DNA from: Amorphochlora amoebiformis
Lineage: Eukaryota; Cercozoa; Chlorarachniophyceae
DNA: 64,000 bases
Reading direction: 5' to 3'
Assembly (NCBI GenBank): GCA_054601695.1
Contig: BAAHQB010000030.1
Coordinates: 744,001 to 808,000, forward strand
Under the pieces are notes generated by a model. The model made no database searches and was not told the origin of the DNA. It worked only from the letters and a program-made list of their open reading frames with translations. Each line of letters starts with the position of its first letter. Positions within the stretch are counted from its first letter, which is position 1. This document shows positions 54,468 through 64,000 of the stretch, in pieces. A program made the translations under genes and the position numbers.

Positions 54468-55076
54468 GTTTATGTAATGTGTATTGCCTATACGATGTAA
54501 ATTTAAACATAACATACATACATATTATATGTATATATGTGTATATTATATATATATATATATATATATATTGTTAGTGTATGTAAAAATATATGAATAT
54601 GTATACATATACATATGTACAGCAAATATATGTTGTATTTGAAAATGTGTGTTATCACCAGAGCCACACGACACTTCGACTCTGCGATTTCCTTCAACTG
54701 TGACCAAGAAAAACACCCGAAAGTTCAGATCCAAACTCTTTCAAAATTATCGAAAAAATCGCAAAATTCGTGAAGGCGTTCCCCATGTCCTTCTACTATG
54801 CCCCCATGCGTACACGTACAGATTCGCATCTTGTGTGAGGACAAACATGACGTACACACGTTCCAGGTGCAGGAAAGTAAATAGAGGGGTAGATCACACG
54901 TCTGAACATAGGTCGTTGCACGGTGTGTCATATTTATCAGAGTGTAAGTGTCTATGTGATTACACAGTAAGATCAAACTATGTCCAGACCTCCTCAGCTT
55001 TGGGTTCATCAAAATCTCCCAATAGCTTCGCAAACTCAAGAAGAAGGTCAGCGTCGGTCAGATTCACGTACGACAT
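46643..55076 (-). CDS. EIF3M: Eukaryotic translation initiation factor 3 subunit M (PCI protein)
   Basis: eIF3m is a PCI subunit of the eIF3 complex, which binds the 40S ribosome during initiation. About 17 exons are read on the minus strand. They start [20 protein letters not shown] (55076-54990) and end [20 protein letters not shown] and TAA at 46645-46643. Family-like stretches include [19 protein letters not shown] (53612/52.95 kb), [13 protein letters not shown] (52402-52363), [20 protein letters not shown] (52.0 kb), [15 protein letters not shown] (49.3 kb) and [19 protein letters not shown] (47.5 kb). The final exon is the winged-helix end of the PCI domain. From 54304 to the stop every junction keeps phase. 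Exon 2 (about 54.74-54.84 kb) is uncertain. The predicted length of about 380 residues matches the family (about 370-390). The introns hold several unusual repeats. Confidence 0.9.
47640..47899. repeat. CTCTCG-type pyrimidine tract in eIF3m intron
   Basis: Runs of CTCTCGCT and CTCGCTCT, then plain (CT)n, on the plus strand. In the eIF3m transcript the tract is purine (GAGAGCGA). It forms spurious Arg/Glu/Ser open frames on the minus strand. Confidence 0.9.
47881..48360. repeat. Long inverted repeat (about 125-nt arms) in eIF3m intron
   Basis: The left arm is 47881-48004 and the right arm 48233-48360. The right arm's reverse complement matches the left: both carry TATGGAGGGTT, TAGCTGTGTGG, GGATTAAAGGAGTATATGATATGTTT and GTAGATGTGT in the same order. 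Small indels separate them, and a 228-nt AT-rich spacer lies between. The transcript would fold into a long imperfect hairpin. It could be a foldback element or a hairpin RNA source. Confidence 0.85.
48398..48615. repeat. Imperfect direct repeat with AAGACACCCCAC units
   Basis: Two diverged copies (48398-48475 and 48541-48615) share GTGAGYAAGTTAGAYCTTTGT and CAAATACACCCCACATATTC. Between them TCAAGACACCC recurs three more times with a period near 24 nt. The repeat lies in the same eIF3m intron as the inverted repeat and the 60-nt array. Confidence 0.8.
48656..49283. repeat. Seven-copy 60-nt tandem array with (TA)n linkers
   Basis: The unit begins TTGGTTGATACCATAACTCA, continues GACCAAGGATGCTTTATC and ends TATGTATGTATGTACAT. 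Seven copies start near 48656, 48746, 48838, 48942, 49038, 49119 and 49225. The (TA)n linkers vary from about 20 to 50 nt. Unit identity is very high (one or two differences), so the array is young or homogenised. It lies between eIF3m exons and does not match an exon of that gene. Confidence 0.95.
50508..51250. repeat. Very long polypurine block (GA)n in eIF3m intron
   Basis: About 740 bp are almost uninterrupted purine on the plus strand, with an internal higher-order repeat. GAGCAAGAGAGAGTGGGTGA recurs six times between about 50993 and 51190, with period 34-45 nt. The block can form H-DNA/triplex in principle. The long Ser/Leu and Arg/Glu open frames here are artefacts. Confidence 0.95.
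51834..51863. repeat. Poly-A run in duplicated segment
   Basis: A run of about 30 A follows CTTTTGTAAACAA. An imperfect copy of the same flank with a shorter A run lies at 51719-51747, and ATGTAAGTCTGCAT follows both. This is a local duplication of about 115 bp. The A run could also be a retroposon tail remnant, but no element body was recognised. Confidence 0.7.
53235..53740 (-). repeat. Exon-tail echoes of eIF3m exon 53740-53612
   Basis: The exon tail and donor (CACCTCCTCTCCAT then GTAATATGCACGT on the minus strand) recur downstream in the next intron at about 53410-53462 (TGTAATATGCATGC) and 53235-53284 (CTTCACCTCTTC...ATAATATGCACGT). The copies are flanked by (TA)n. Confidence 0.75.
53995..54140. 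repeat. Purine-rich (GA)n tract in eIF3m intron
   Basis: AGAGCGAGAAAGAGAGAGAA is repeated twice in tandem, followed by plain (GA)n. This is low-complexity intron filler. Confidence 0.85.
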
Positions 55077-55422
55077 ATGTGTATGCGGGTAGGTAGCGAT
55101 CCAAACGCTCTAAATTTCCTGCCATTTGGCCACACATTCACATAAAAATCCCTCAGGCTCACCCATCGGTGCAAGAATCCGAGATCAAACGGAAGGCCCC
55201 GAAATTCCCACATATATCCGTAAGAAAAAAAACCCCGAACGCCCCCCACCTCCAGAAACCAGGCCCCCGACCACACCTTACCGTCCGAATGCAGCGCCCA
55301 GCTCCAAGCGTCGGCTTTTAGGAGCCGAAAAGCTATTTACGCCGTCAGTAACGGGATGACTCCATTTTCAAAATCTCTCGGGATCTCCAGGACCAACGAC
55401 GTCTCCCCACGTCGAGTTTGCC
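55077..55422. promoter_or_regulatory. Divergent intergenic region, EIF3M / small gene
   Basis: 346 bp between start codons on opposite strands (55076 minus, 55423 plus). It is unique sequence, more GC-rich than its surroundings and free of microsatellite, which fits a shared promoter region. No consensus core element was identified. Confidence 0.5.
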
Positions 55423-55783
55423 ATGGCCGGTCGACGTGTGGCCAGGGCAAGCCGATGGCGGGGGATGTGCAGCTGCGATCGTGGGGTGGTGTCTGTTCAG
55501 GTTGAGTTTCACGCGAGGTTGGGTTTGTGTTGGTATTGATTTCTGTTCGGTTACGCAGGGGCATGACATGGTGGGTACATCTGGACTGCATGTTCTCATG
55601 AGTCATATAACGCGTCCTTGGGTGCCAGGTTGATATATATTTATATTTGGAAATGTAGTATGTATATGTGAATCTATTAAGATCTAATCATGTGTGTATG
55701 TTACGTTTATGCCAACGGCTACGGAGAATATGAAAAGCTTTGTTGTTGATACGTTTTAAGGGGGTTTTGATGCGTCTGTATAC

Positions 55784-55857
<74 letters not shown>

Positions 55858-55869
55858 TTACAATATGTA

Positions 55870-55905
<36 letters not shown>

Positions 55906-56375
55906 AATATACATATATACATATATATATATATGTTCTTCAAAACATATATATATATTATATACATGTGTGTGTGTGTGTGTGTCCGAATATGAACATA
56001 AATACGTAGGCGCGAAGGATAACATTATTCTCAACCCGGACGACGATTCTAAATTCAAGTAATAATACACTTACCGCACGTTAGGATAGGTTAAGGGCCA
56101 AACTTGAAGCATTACTACTCTTCTCTTATTTCCAAAAACGTATGTTTATTTTATGTTTATTTTCAAAATATCTATACGAAATAACAATAATAATATATAT
56201 ATGTATATTATATACATTTATTTACATGTATTTAATTATATGTATATATTCATGCGTGTATTTTACGTGTATGTATTGTTTTTTAGGTATATCGAGATCA
56301 ATAAGGAAGACATTCGTTTGGAATTCGAAGACACCGAATCTCCAGTTTATCAGGTACAGCCGTATGAATACATAT

Positions 56376-56416
<41 letters not shown>

Positions 56417-56451
56417 AATATATATTTATACATATGTATATATACATGTGT

Positions 56452-56484
<33 letters not shown>

Positions 56485-57195
56485 ATATATATATATATGT
56501 ATATATATGCATTATATCTAAATATATATTTACAAAACTACAATGTATGTACATATATATATATATATATATACATATATTATACATATATATATGTACA
56601 TATATATTAATATATATGTATATATATATATGTAATGTATATTCCATACACACCTATTCTTTATGTAATCACATACACAACTATCTATCCTTCAGTTCTA
56701 CACATCACATTGGACCGAACGTGCAGAATCGATGTATGAGATGGAATACACGGTAAACACTAGAAATATAATATTAAGAATATCTCATCAGATATCTTCA
56801 TTTTTTGCAGAGCGAGAGGATGCTGGCGGTCGTGAGGAGAGGGGAGGGGGTTAAGGACTTGAGGGAAACTATCAAAGATGTGCGAAATAATACGTTTTGT
56901 GGGGCTGGGGCTTCAGTTCTGCTGTGTAAAGAGGTGTGTAGTGATGAAAAAATGGTATAATATGTGGATATATGATCCACATATAAAGATATATACACTT
57001 ATATATATATATACATAACATGCATACATATGTATTATATTATGATGTATATACATGTGAATAATGCATATATATATATATATATATAATTATATATATA
57101 TATATATACACGCATATACACTTTCTCAGGGTGTTGTGGCGTTTTTGAAGGAGAGAGGTTTGATACCTGAGCAAAGTAACACGATACCAGCTTGA
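55423..57195 (+). CDS. Small unrecognised protein, about 170 aa, complete
   Basis: I do not recognise this protein. The exons are 55423-55500 ([23 protein letters not shown]), about 55559-55629, 56010-56059, 56288-56354, 56697-56753, 56814-56936 and 57133-57195, ending TGA. Every junction is AG/GT with matching phase. Highlights are [60 protein letters not shown] and [20 protein letters not shown]. The Arg-rich N-terminus could be an organelle-targeting peptide. There is no hydrophobic membrane helix. Exon 1 is supported by phase and ATG only and could be wrong. The gene is divergent from EIF3M, suggesting housekeeping-type expression. Confidence 0.7.
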
Positions 57196-58318
57196 AGGTT
57201 CAGCTGTACAGATCTGGAACTTCATTGTACAGGGAACACACTATTGTCAGATCGACACGCATCGCTTAGCGGCTGCAGCCGTATCAAGAATGTATAGTAG
57301 CCGCCATCGCGCCGTGATGTAGCTAGACCGGCCACTTTTGGCTCATATATGCATGAAGTAAGTTGTCATGAGTACAGGTGTATTAGACGTAATCTGCTTT
57401 TCTAGCGACGCGTAGTCGCGTACCGTCTCTAGCTTCGCCACTGAATCGCCAGTGATCATAATCTTAAAAACGTTTAGTAGGAGTGTAATACATAGCACCT
57501 ACAGTATCATTCGCGTAATCTACTACAAGTTAACTAAAACAGTTTAAAGTAAGGATTCCAATTAATTCATGATGGTCATGAAATTATTCAACTTTCGGTT
57601 AAGAAATCTGAGCAATTAATGAGCAGAAAGTTAAGAAGTGAATCTTTAAATCTAGATAAACCAGGAAAATGCTAATATATATGTCCCCCGAGATTATTGA
57701 GTCGAACCCAGCAAGCGTGCATTGTAGTAAATTTAGGTATAATTCTAGTAACTAGAGTAATTGTATAGCTCAGATGTGCATACATGCATGTATTTATATT
57801 TTTTGTATGTATGTGTCATACGTGTATGCAAATAGATATACATATGCAAATAGATACAGATAAATACAAATACGCATAATATAGGTATGTAAACTTTGTG
57901 CATATCCACATATGTATAATTGTTATATAAATATCTATATATATGTATATGTATATTTATGTGTATATACATATAATATATAAGTAATCCCAACTTGGGA
58001 AGGGGTAAAGCCATTTGGCTTCGACTTCTCTTGCTATGAAAGCGGTGAGGTGTGACCCTCTGGTCCTCTGACGAATCGCCATTTTTTTCCGAGATATGTA
58101 AATATCTCTCATAAGATATAACCAGATATCAATATATCAATATCTGTATATCTCATAATAGACATATCTGCAACAAGTCGGAAAAAAGAAAGAGGTCTGG
58201 ACAGGTCTCTTCTCGCCCCCCCCCACACCGAAAAATGTCCCCAACATGTCCGAAACGTATGTCTTAACCTGACAGGGCATCGAAGCTTTCACTAAAATCG
58301 AACCTTTCATATTTTCTA
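57196..58318. other. Intergenic spacer, no gene seen
   Basis: Unique AT-rich sequence follows the stop at 57195 and grades into (TA)n at 57.9 kb. CTAG and GCGTAGTCGCG-like words occur, but no exon with matching splice sites was found. Short sequence at 58015-58070 could be a 5' untranslated exon of the next gene. Confidence 0.5.
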
Positions 58319-58421
58319 GGAGATGACGCATCGCCGGCGACGTGTCGCGCTCGTCGGGAGGTCTGTTGTACTCCTCTCCTTTCTCCCTCCCTGTGTCTAC
58401 CTCGCTTTATTAACCCTCTAG

Positions 58422-58614
58422 TCTCTGAGTCCATAAGAATTGGGGGCGTGGGAGAGGGTTTCGGTTTTTCCAAGGGGCGGGAGGAGGTGATTGTATTTAT
58501 TTTGGGCTGCCGATATTTTCGAAATATCGAATATCATAATGAACGTACATACGCACTACATTTGTATATACACACGTCACATATACATGTATATATATAT
58601 ATATATGTATATTT

Positions 58615-58648
<34 letters not shown>

Positions 58649-58655
58649 ATATACG

Positions 58656-58695
<40 letters not shown>

Positions 58696-58782
58696 TACAC
58701 TCTCCTGTATATATAATATATATATATATAATATGAGCGAACTATTATCAATGTTGGAGTTTCGTAGCATACATATATATAC

Positions 58783-58814
<32 letters not shown>

Positions 58815-58864
58815 ATATATAATATATATATGTACATTTACATTTATATACATATATACATACA

Positions 58865-58907
<43 letters not shown>

Positions 58908-58929
58908 CATTTTTATGTATGTATACATG

Positions 58930-58960
<31 letters not shown>

Positions 58961-59269
58961 ATATAAATATATATACATAAGTGTATATACAAGAAACCAT
59001 ACCTCTACTGAAAAAGAGGCTGGAACAACATATATATATATATATATATAATATATAATATATATATATATATATAAATATGTATAACAACATATATATT
59101 TTTATGAAAATATATGTTTTTATAAGTGTGTATATGTATATATATATATATATATATAGATGTATATAAATTAACCGGATATTTATGTAAATTACATATA
59201 TAATATATATATTATACATATATATATATATAAAATATATATATATATAGATTTATATGTTACATACTG

Positions 59270-59305
<36 letters not shown>

Positions 59306-59477
59306 CTATACATATATATATATATATGTAGATTCATATTTATATACATATATATATTCATATACATATATATTTATATATATATATGTAGATATATATA
59401 TTAAATTTAAATATAAAATATATATATATATATATGTCTATGTATAAATCTGTAACATATATTTATGGATATATGCA

Positions 59478-59513
<36 letters not shown>

Positions 59514-60450
59514 TATATACATATATATATATATATACACACACATATATATATATACATATTTCTATATATACATATCCACGAAATATTTCTTGCCATT
59601 CATATACACATACAAAAATACATATATACACACACACATACACATATCGAAAATTGCATTCATGCATTAAAAAAAAAAAAAACATCTCTAATTCATCATG
59701 GACCCAAAAAAAAAAAAAAAAAAAAACAGGGCAGGGGGGGGCGCAGCGACACTCGGGGGGGGGGGCCCAGAGGAGTTTCTCCGCGAAATTATAACCACAG
59801 TGGGGGGGGTACCCGGCGTGGAGGTGAGAAGGGTTTGGGAGAGAGGTATTTTAAGGCATATATCTATAAATACATACAAACGCATACATTCTAATCTTCG
59901 CACTACGGTTCTATTAGGGGTAAACAGTTATAGATAACGGTGCTGTTTTGTGTGAGTAAGGATAATTGTTAGGGGTTTCAATGTTGATATTTAGGGTTAT
60001 GACTCGTGTCTTGGATGAGCTTCTTCTTGAGTGCTTCATATGATTTCCGGCCTGGATATACAGATAGATATGAGAGTTGGTAGATTTATAGTCATGTTGG
60101 GGTAGAGTTTGGGTTAGGGTTCACGGTTGAGGTTAGGGTTGATACTGGTGTTATTGTGAGGTTGCATAATATTTATTAAATATATATATATATATATGTA
60201 TATGTATTTGTGTATATATACATGTATACCCAAATCTACATACGGTGTACACGCACATATATATATATATATACATACATATATATATATACACATATAC
60301 ATATATATATATATATATACATATACATCTACATATACTTGTAATGTACAAGTATACACATGTGCAATACGCAGATAAGCACTATTTCCTACACGTGGTG
60401 CGAGGTTAACTTGGATGCAGCCAGTACTAACCCTAACCCTAACCCTAACC

Positions 60451-60491
<41 letters not shown>

Positions 60492-61567
60492 CCCTAACCC
60501 TAACCCTACACTGTGGAGGAGTCAATGGTCCTCGGACTACGACATGCTGAATAATCTGCTCCTAACCCTAACCCTAACCCTAACCCTAACCCTAACCCAT
60601 CTCACTAAAGCCCAACGCTAACCCTCTAAGACCCAGACAATAAGGCCAAGTTATGGAGATTTGGGGGTATGAAGAATTCAAAAACTTGCTCTCGCTCTCG
60701 CTCTCTCACGTGCGGTCATGAGAGCACGCTCTCGGTAAACAGCGAAGGGATATACATGTGCACGAATAGATTAGGGTGTTTATGTTGAAACTATGTTTTA
60801 TGTATATGTGGTGTTGTTGTGATGTTTATATTATATATATAGGTTATATTATATATATATATATAGTAGAAATAATGTGTTATGTAAGATGTATATGTAT
60901 ACTCTACTTAATATATATATATATATATATATATGTATATGTACATATAAAATATACGTATTATATAGGTATATGTATACATACACATGCATATACACAC
61001 ACACACATATATATATACATTATATGTTATTTGTATAATGTAGGAAGTAAACGAAATAGTACGTGAATTGGACAAGACACTCGCAACGGATATTAAAAAT
61101 GTATTGAATATCAATATACATATAATATGTATATCTAAATACATATATGGAATGTATACAGTATGTGTACATACATATATGTGTATAATATATATATATA
61201 TATATAGAAAATAACTTTAGGTACATAAATGTACGTGTTAAACATATATATACATATATATTATATATATAGTTATGTTATATTACATATAATATATACA
61301 TGTAATATATATATATATGTGTGTGTATATACTAATATCTTTATAACTATAATGTCATATATTCATACCTAATCTAAGCAAATATGCACATAATATCGTA
61401 TGATATAATGATAATGTAAGCATACATATACTTATGTTATATATATATATATATGTATATATTTTATATATGTTTAAATATGTATTAGAATTTTTTTAAT
61501 GCATGTTTGAATTGTACATGTTTATATATATACATATATATATATACTAATAATATATATATATTTA

Positions 61568-61612
<45 letters not shown>

Positions 61613-61782
61613 ATGAATATTTATCAAATAGGGCTTTGTCGACGGTCTAATTCTAGTATCTTCAGATCCTACGGGGGTACATAATGTACTTTGTACATGT
61701 ATATATATATGTATATTATATGTATTATATATGTGTATGTATGTATTATACATACTTATGAATAAATTATCCACGAAAATAT

Positions 61783-61835
<53 letters not shown>

Positions 61836-62234
61836 CATATATACATGTATGTGTGTGTGTTTGTGATATTAAAAATATACTTATATTCTGGTATCTTCGG
61901 ATCCTACGGGGTTATACAATATACTAATATGCATATGAATATATATACATACATGTATATGTAATAGTATATATATATATATACATATATATATATGGAA
62001 ATATATACATGTATAAATATACACATACATATGTTATTTATGTATATGCTGTATAAATGTATGTACACATGTGTATGTGTTGCTGTATAAATGTATGTAT
62101 GTATATATTTGCATATATATGTGTATATATAAATAATATAAATATGTATAATTTTATATATATATTTATATATATATATATATATATAAATATAAATATA
62201 TATGTATATATATGCAAATGCTGCGATTCCCATC

Positions 62235-62278
<44 letters not shown>

Positions 62279-63213
62279 GTATATACGCGTGTGTGTGCAT
62301 ATATATATATAATATATATACATATATATACATATATACATTCATATATATGTACATAATATATATATGAAAGATTTATTTATATGTATGTGTATATGTA
62401 TGTATCTGTATTTGCATATACATATGTAATACACACAAGTTATAAATATGAACGTAAATATATATATATATATACATATTGATATATATATATATTTATA
62501 TATATACATATATATACGATATAGGTTAATTCCGCATCAATTAGTGCTGCTGCAAAAGCCGGGATTCCGGTCGTGGGAACCGGTGGTACCAGTATAGGGA
62601 AGGTCTATATCTAATATAAATTTGAATATTCATATTTCTTTGCATAATATGCATATTTACATTATATATATACTACCAGATGTATGCATATGTATGTATG
62701 TATATATGTATATATATATTATATATATGTATATTGTTGCAATGTACGTCTGTATAAGTAAACATATATATATATATATATACCTAGATACGTATATGCA
62801 TGTACAAATATATATGTAATCTAAAATACATATTAGAATACATGCATATATGTATATAATATAATATATATATATTTATATATATATATGTATACATATA
62901 TATATATATATATATATAACATACTTACACACACATATATATATATTACACATAGATATTCTAATAAATATATTATATGTATATATACAACACATACCAC
63001 TATATACATATACATATACCGAATTATTTCCACACAAGATGGAAAAAAGAATAAATACACATCGAACATAATACTAATTACATAATGTATACGGTATATG
63101 GTATATGTATTGTATAGTGAGAGCCCTGTATAATAGGCGATGAACATGGGAGTTAATATTGCATCTGGATTTGGGGGGTCTGTAGCAACGACATCTACCT
63201 CTAAGGCTGTTAG
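58422..63213 (+). CDS. Unrecognised Gly-rich protein with GTGGTS-type loop (partial)
   Basis: I do not recognise this family. Five 3' exons join cleanly: one ending 59823 ([17 protein letters not shown]), 61044-61100 ([19 protein letters not shown]), 61632-61676 ([15 protein letters not shown]), 62525-62602 ([20 protein letters not shown]) and 63137-63213 ([20 protein letters not shown]). The repeated pattern of hydrophobic strand then Gly/Ser/Thr-rich loop suggests a Rossmann-like or phosphate-binding fold, which is inference. An upstream exon 58422-58486 ([20 protein letters not shown]) looks coding, but its phase does not connect, so an exon is missing or the G homopolymer at 59730-59765 is miscounted. 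The gene probably continues beyond the window. One intron contains the CCCTAA array. Confidence 0.6.
59698..59766. repeat. Poly-A then poly-G runs at an exon start
   Basis: A run of about 20 A is followed by runs of 8 and 11 G with short breaks, at the acceptor side of a coding exon. The G runs encode Gly. Their exact length decides the reading phase, and such runs are error-prone in sequencing. Confidence 0.85.
60426..60604. repeat. Intronic telomere-type array (near-perfect CCCTAA)
   Basis: About 13 almost perfect CCCTAA units, then the 50-nt motif (60513-60562), then about 6 more units. It is much cleaner than the 4.4 kb array, so younger or maintained. It sits in an intron of the Gly-rich gene. 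Confidence 0.9.
60513..60562 (+). repeat. 50-nt motif in telomere-type array, copy 3
   Basis: Same motif as at 4671 and 4788, differing at two or three positions (ACTACGACATG, CTGCTCC). It lies in the same orientation relative to CCCTAA and is flanked directly by CCCTAA on the right. Confidence 0.9.
61632..61915 (+). repeat. Exon-tail echo of exon 61632-61676
   Basis: ATTCTAGTATCTTCAGATCC then TACGGGG and GTAC recurs at 61885-61915 as ATTCTGGTATCTTCGGATCC then TACGGGG and TTAT. The copy lies downstream in the next intron beyond (TA)n. Its donor GT is changed to TT. Confidence 0.85.
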
Positions 63214-63434
63214 GTGTATATATATATATATGTATATATTTATATATATATTTATATATATGTATACTTACATACATATTATATACATACATTAAAACAC
63301 ATATATATATATGTACATATATATATGTATATGATTTTGGGGGGTCTGTAGCAACGACATCTACCTCTAAGGCTGTTAGGTGTATATATGTATATATATA
63401 TATATGTATAATTACATACATATTTTATACATAC

Positions 63435-63495
<61 letters not shown>

Positions 63496-63671
63496 ATATA
63501 TGTATATATATATGTGTGTATGTATATGATTTTGGGAAGTCCTTAGCAACAATGTCTACCTCTAAGGCTGTTAGGTATATATATATTATATATTTATATA
63601 TATATTATATATGTGCGTGTTTGTGTAAAATTACATACATATTATGTACATTATATATATATATATAAAAT

Positions 63672-63721
<50 letters not shown>

Positions 63722-63880
63722 TATTTTGGGGGTAGCAACCACATGTACTTCTAAAGGCTTTTAGGTATACGTATATACATGTATGCATATATTATATACG
63801 TAGTTATATGAATATATATATATATATGTATGATTTGAGGGGTCTATAGTAATCAAATCTACTTGAAAGGCTGTTAGGTA
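63137..63880 (+). repeat. Exon-tail echo array, four extra copies of exon 63137-63213
   Basis: The last 45-50 nt of the exon plus donor (ACCTCTAAGGCTGTTAG then GTGTAT) recur at 63332-63382, 63527-63575, 63725-63766 and 63831-63880. Divergence increases with distance, and about 60-150 nt of (TA)n lies between copies. All copies keep TTAG then GT. The first copy is nearly identical to the exon. Confidence 0.95.
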
Positions 63881-64000
63881 TTTACTCACATGTACTGTAT
63901 ATATAATATATATATATATATATATAAATATATATATATATAATATATTAATTGTACGTATATATACATATATATATATATATGTATATATATATTTATA

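Larger units (their letters stand above)
1..64000. repeat. Genome-wide (TA)n microsatellite background
   Basis: (TA)n, TATATG and TACATA runs fill most introns and spacers across the whole window. They generate most of the Ile/Tyr-rich open frames on both strands. Stretches over 300 bases not listed elsewhere hold only this material with short unique islands. Confidence 0.9.

Noticed and set aside
1-64000. Hundreds of Ile/Tyr/Met/Cys/Val-rich open frames on both strands
   Set aside because: They are (TA)n, (TG)n and TATG repeats translated. They lack stop codons for compositional reasons and show no protein-like sequence.

Overview
The window is eukaryotic nuclear DNA. Genes are split into many short exons (often 30-150 nt) with GT-AG junctions whose reading phases match from exon to exon. 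Most introns and spacers are (TA)n microsatellite with (TG)n and (GA)n tracts. TTAGGG/CCCTAA telomere-type arrays lie inside the sequence, and one gene encodes selenocysteine. The organism is probably a unicellular eukaryote (protist or alga) with TTAGGG-type telomeres. The sequence does not fix the lineage. Most long open frames here are (TA)n read as Ile-Tyr and are not genes, so genes had to be read exon by exon.

Layout, left to right. (1) 168-4339, minus: 5' part of an unrecognised intron-rich gene that runs off the left edge. (2) 4355-4890: degenerate CCCTAA array holding two copies of a conserved 50-nt motif. (3) about 6.7-10.06 kb, minus: fragmentary unrecognised gene. (4) 11169-11765, minus: a complete five-exon selenoprotein W gene (96 aa, CGGU redox motif, in-frame TGA), with a SECIS-like element in its 3' flank. 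(5) 12308-45753, plus: a 33-kb gene for a REJ/GPS, polycystin-1-like multi-pass receptor with a very long basic Ser/Arg-rich tail. (6) 46643-55076, minus: translation initiation factor eIF3m (PCI protein) in about 17 exons. Its introns hold a 60-nt tandem array, a long inverted repeat and a 740-bp polypurine block. (7) 55423-57195, plus: small unrecognised gene, divergent from eIF3m. (8) about 58.4-63.2 kb and beyond, plus: unrecognised Gly-rich protein with a second CCCTAA array and a third copy of the 50-nt motif in an intron.

The most unusual signal is a recurring architecture. At about ten exons on both strands, the last 20-55 nt of the exon plus its 5' splice site are repeated downstream in the following intron, or the 3' splice site plus the first 20-60 nt of the exon are repeated upstream in the preceding intron. 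The copies are separated by (TA)n. I call these splice-junction echoes. One case is a duplication of a whole exon (41.7/41.9 kb). I know of no named feature class that covers this pattern.

The genes do not look like one pathway. Selenoprotein W and the receptor share a divergent promoter region, as do eIF3m and the small gene at 55.4 kb, and the receptor and eIF3m converge in a CTAG-rich spacer.
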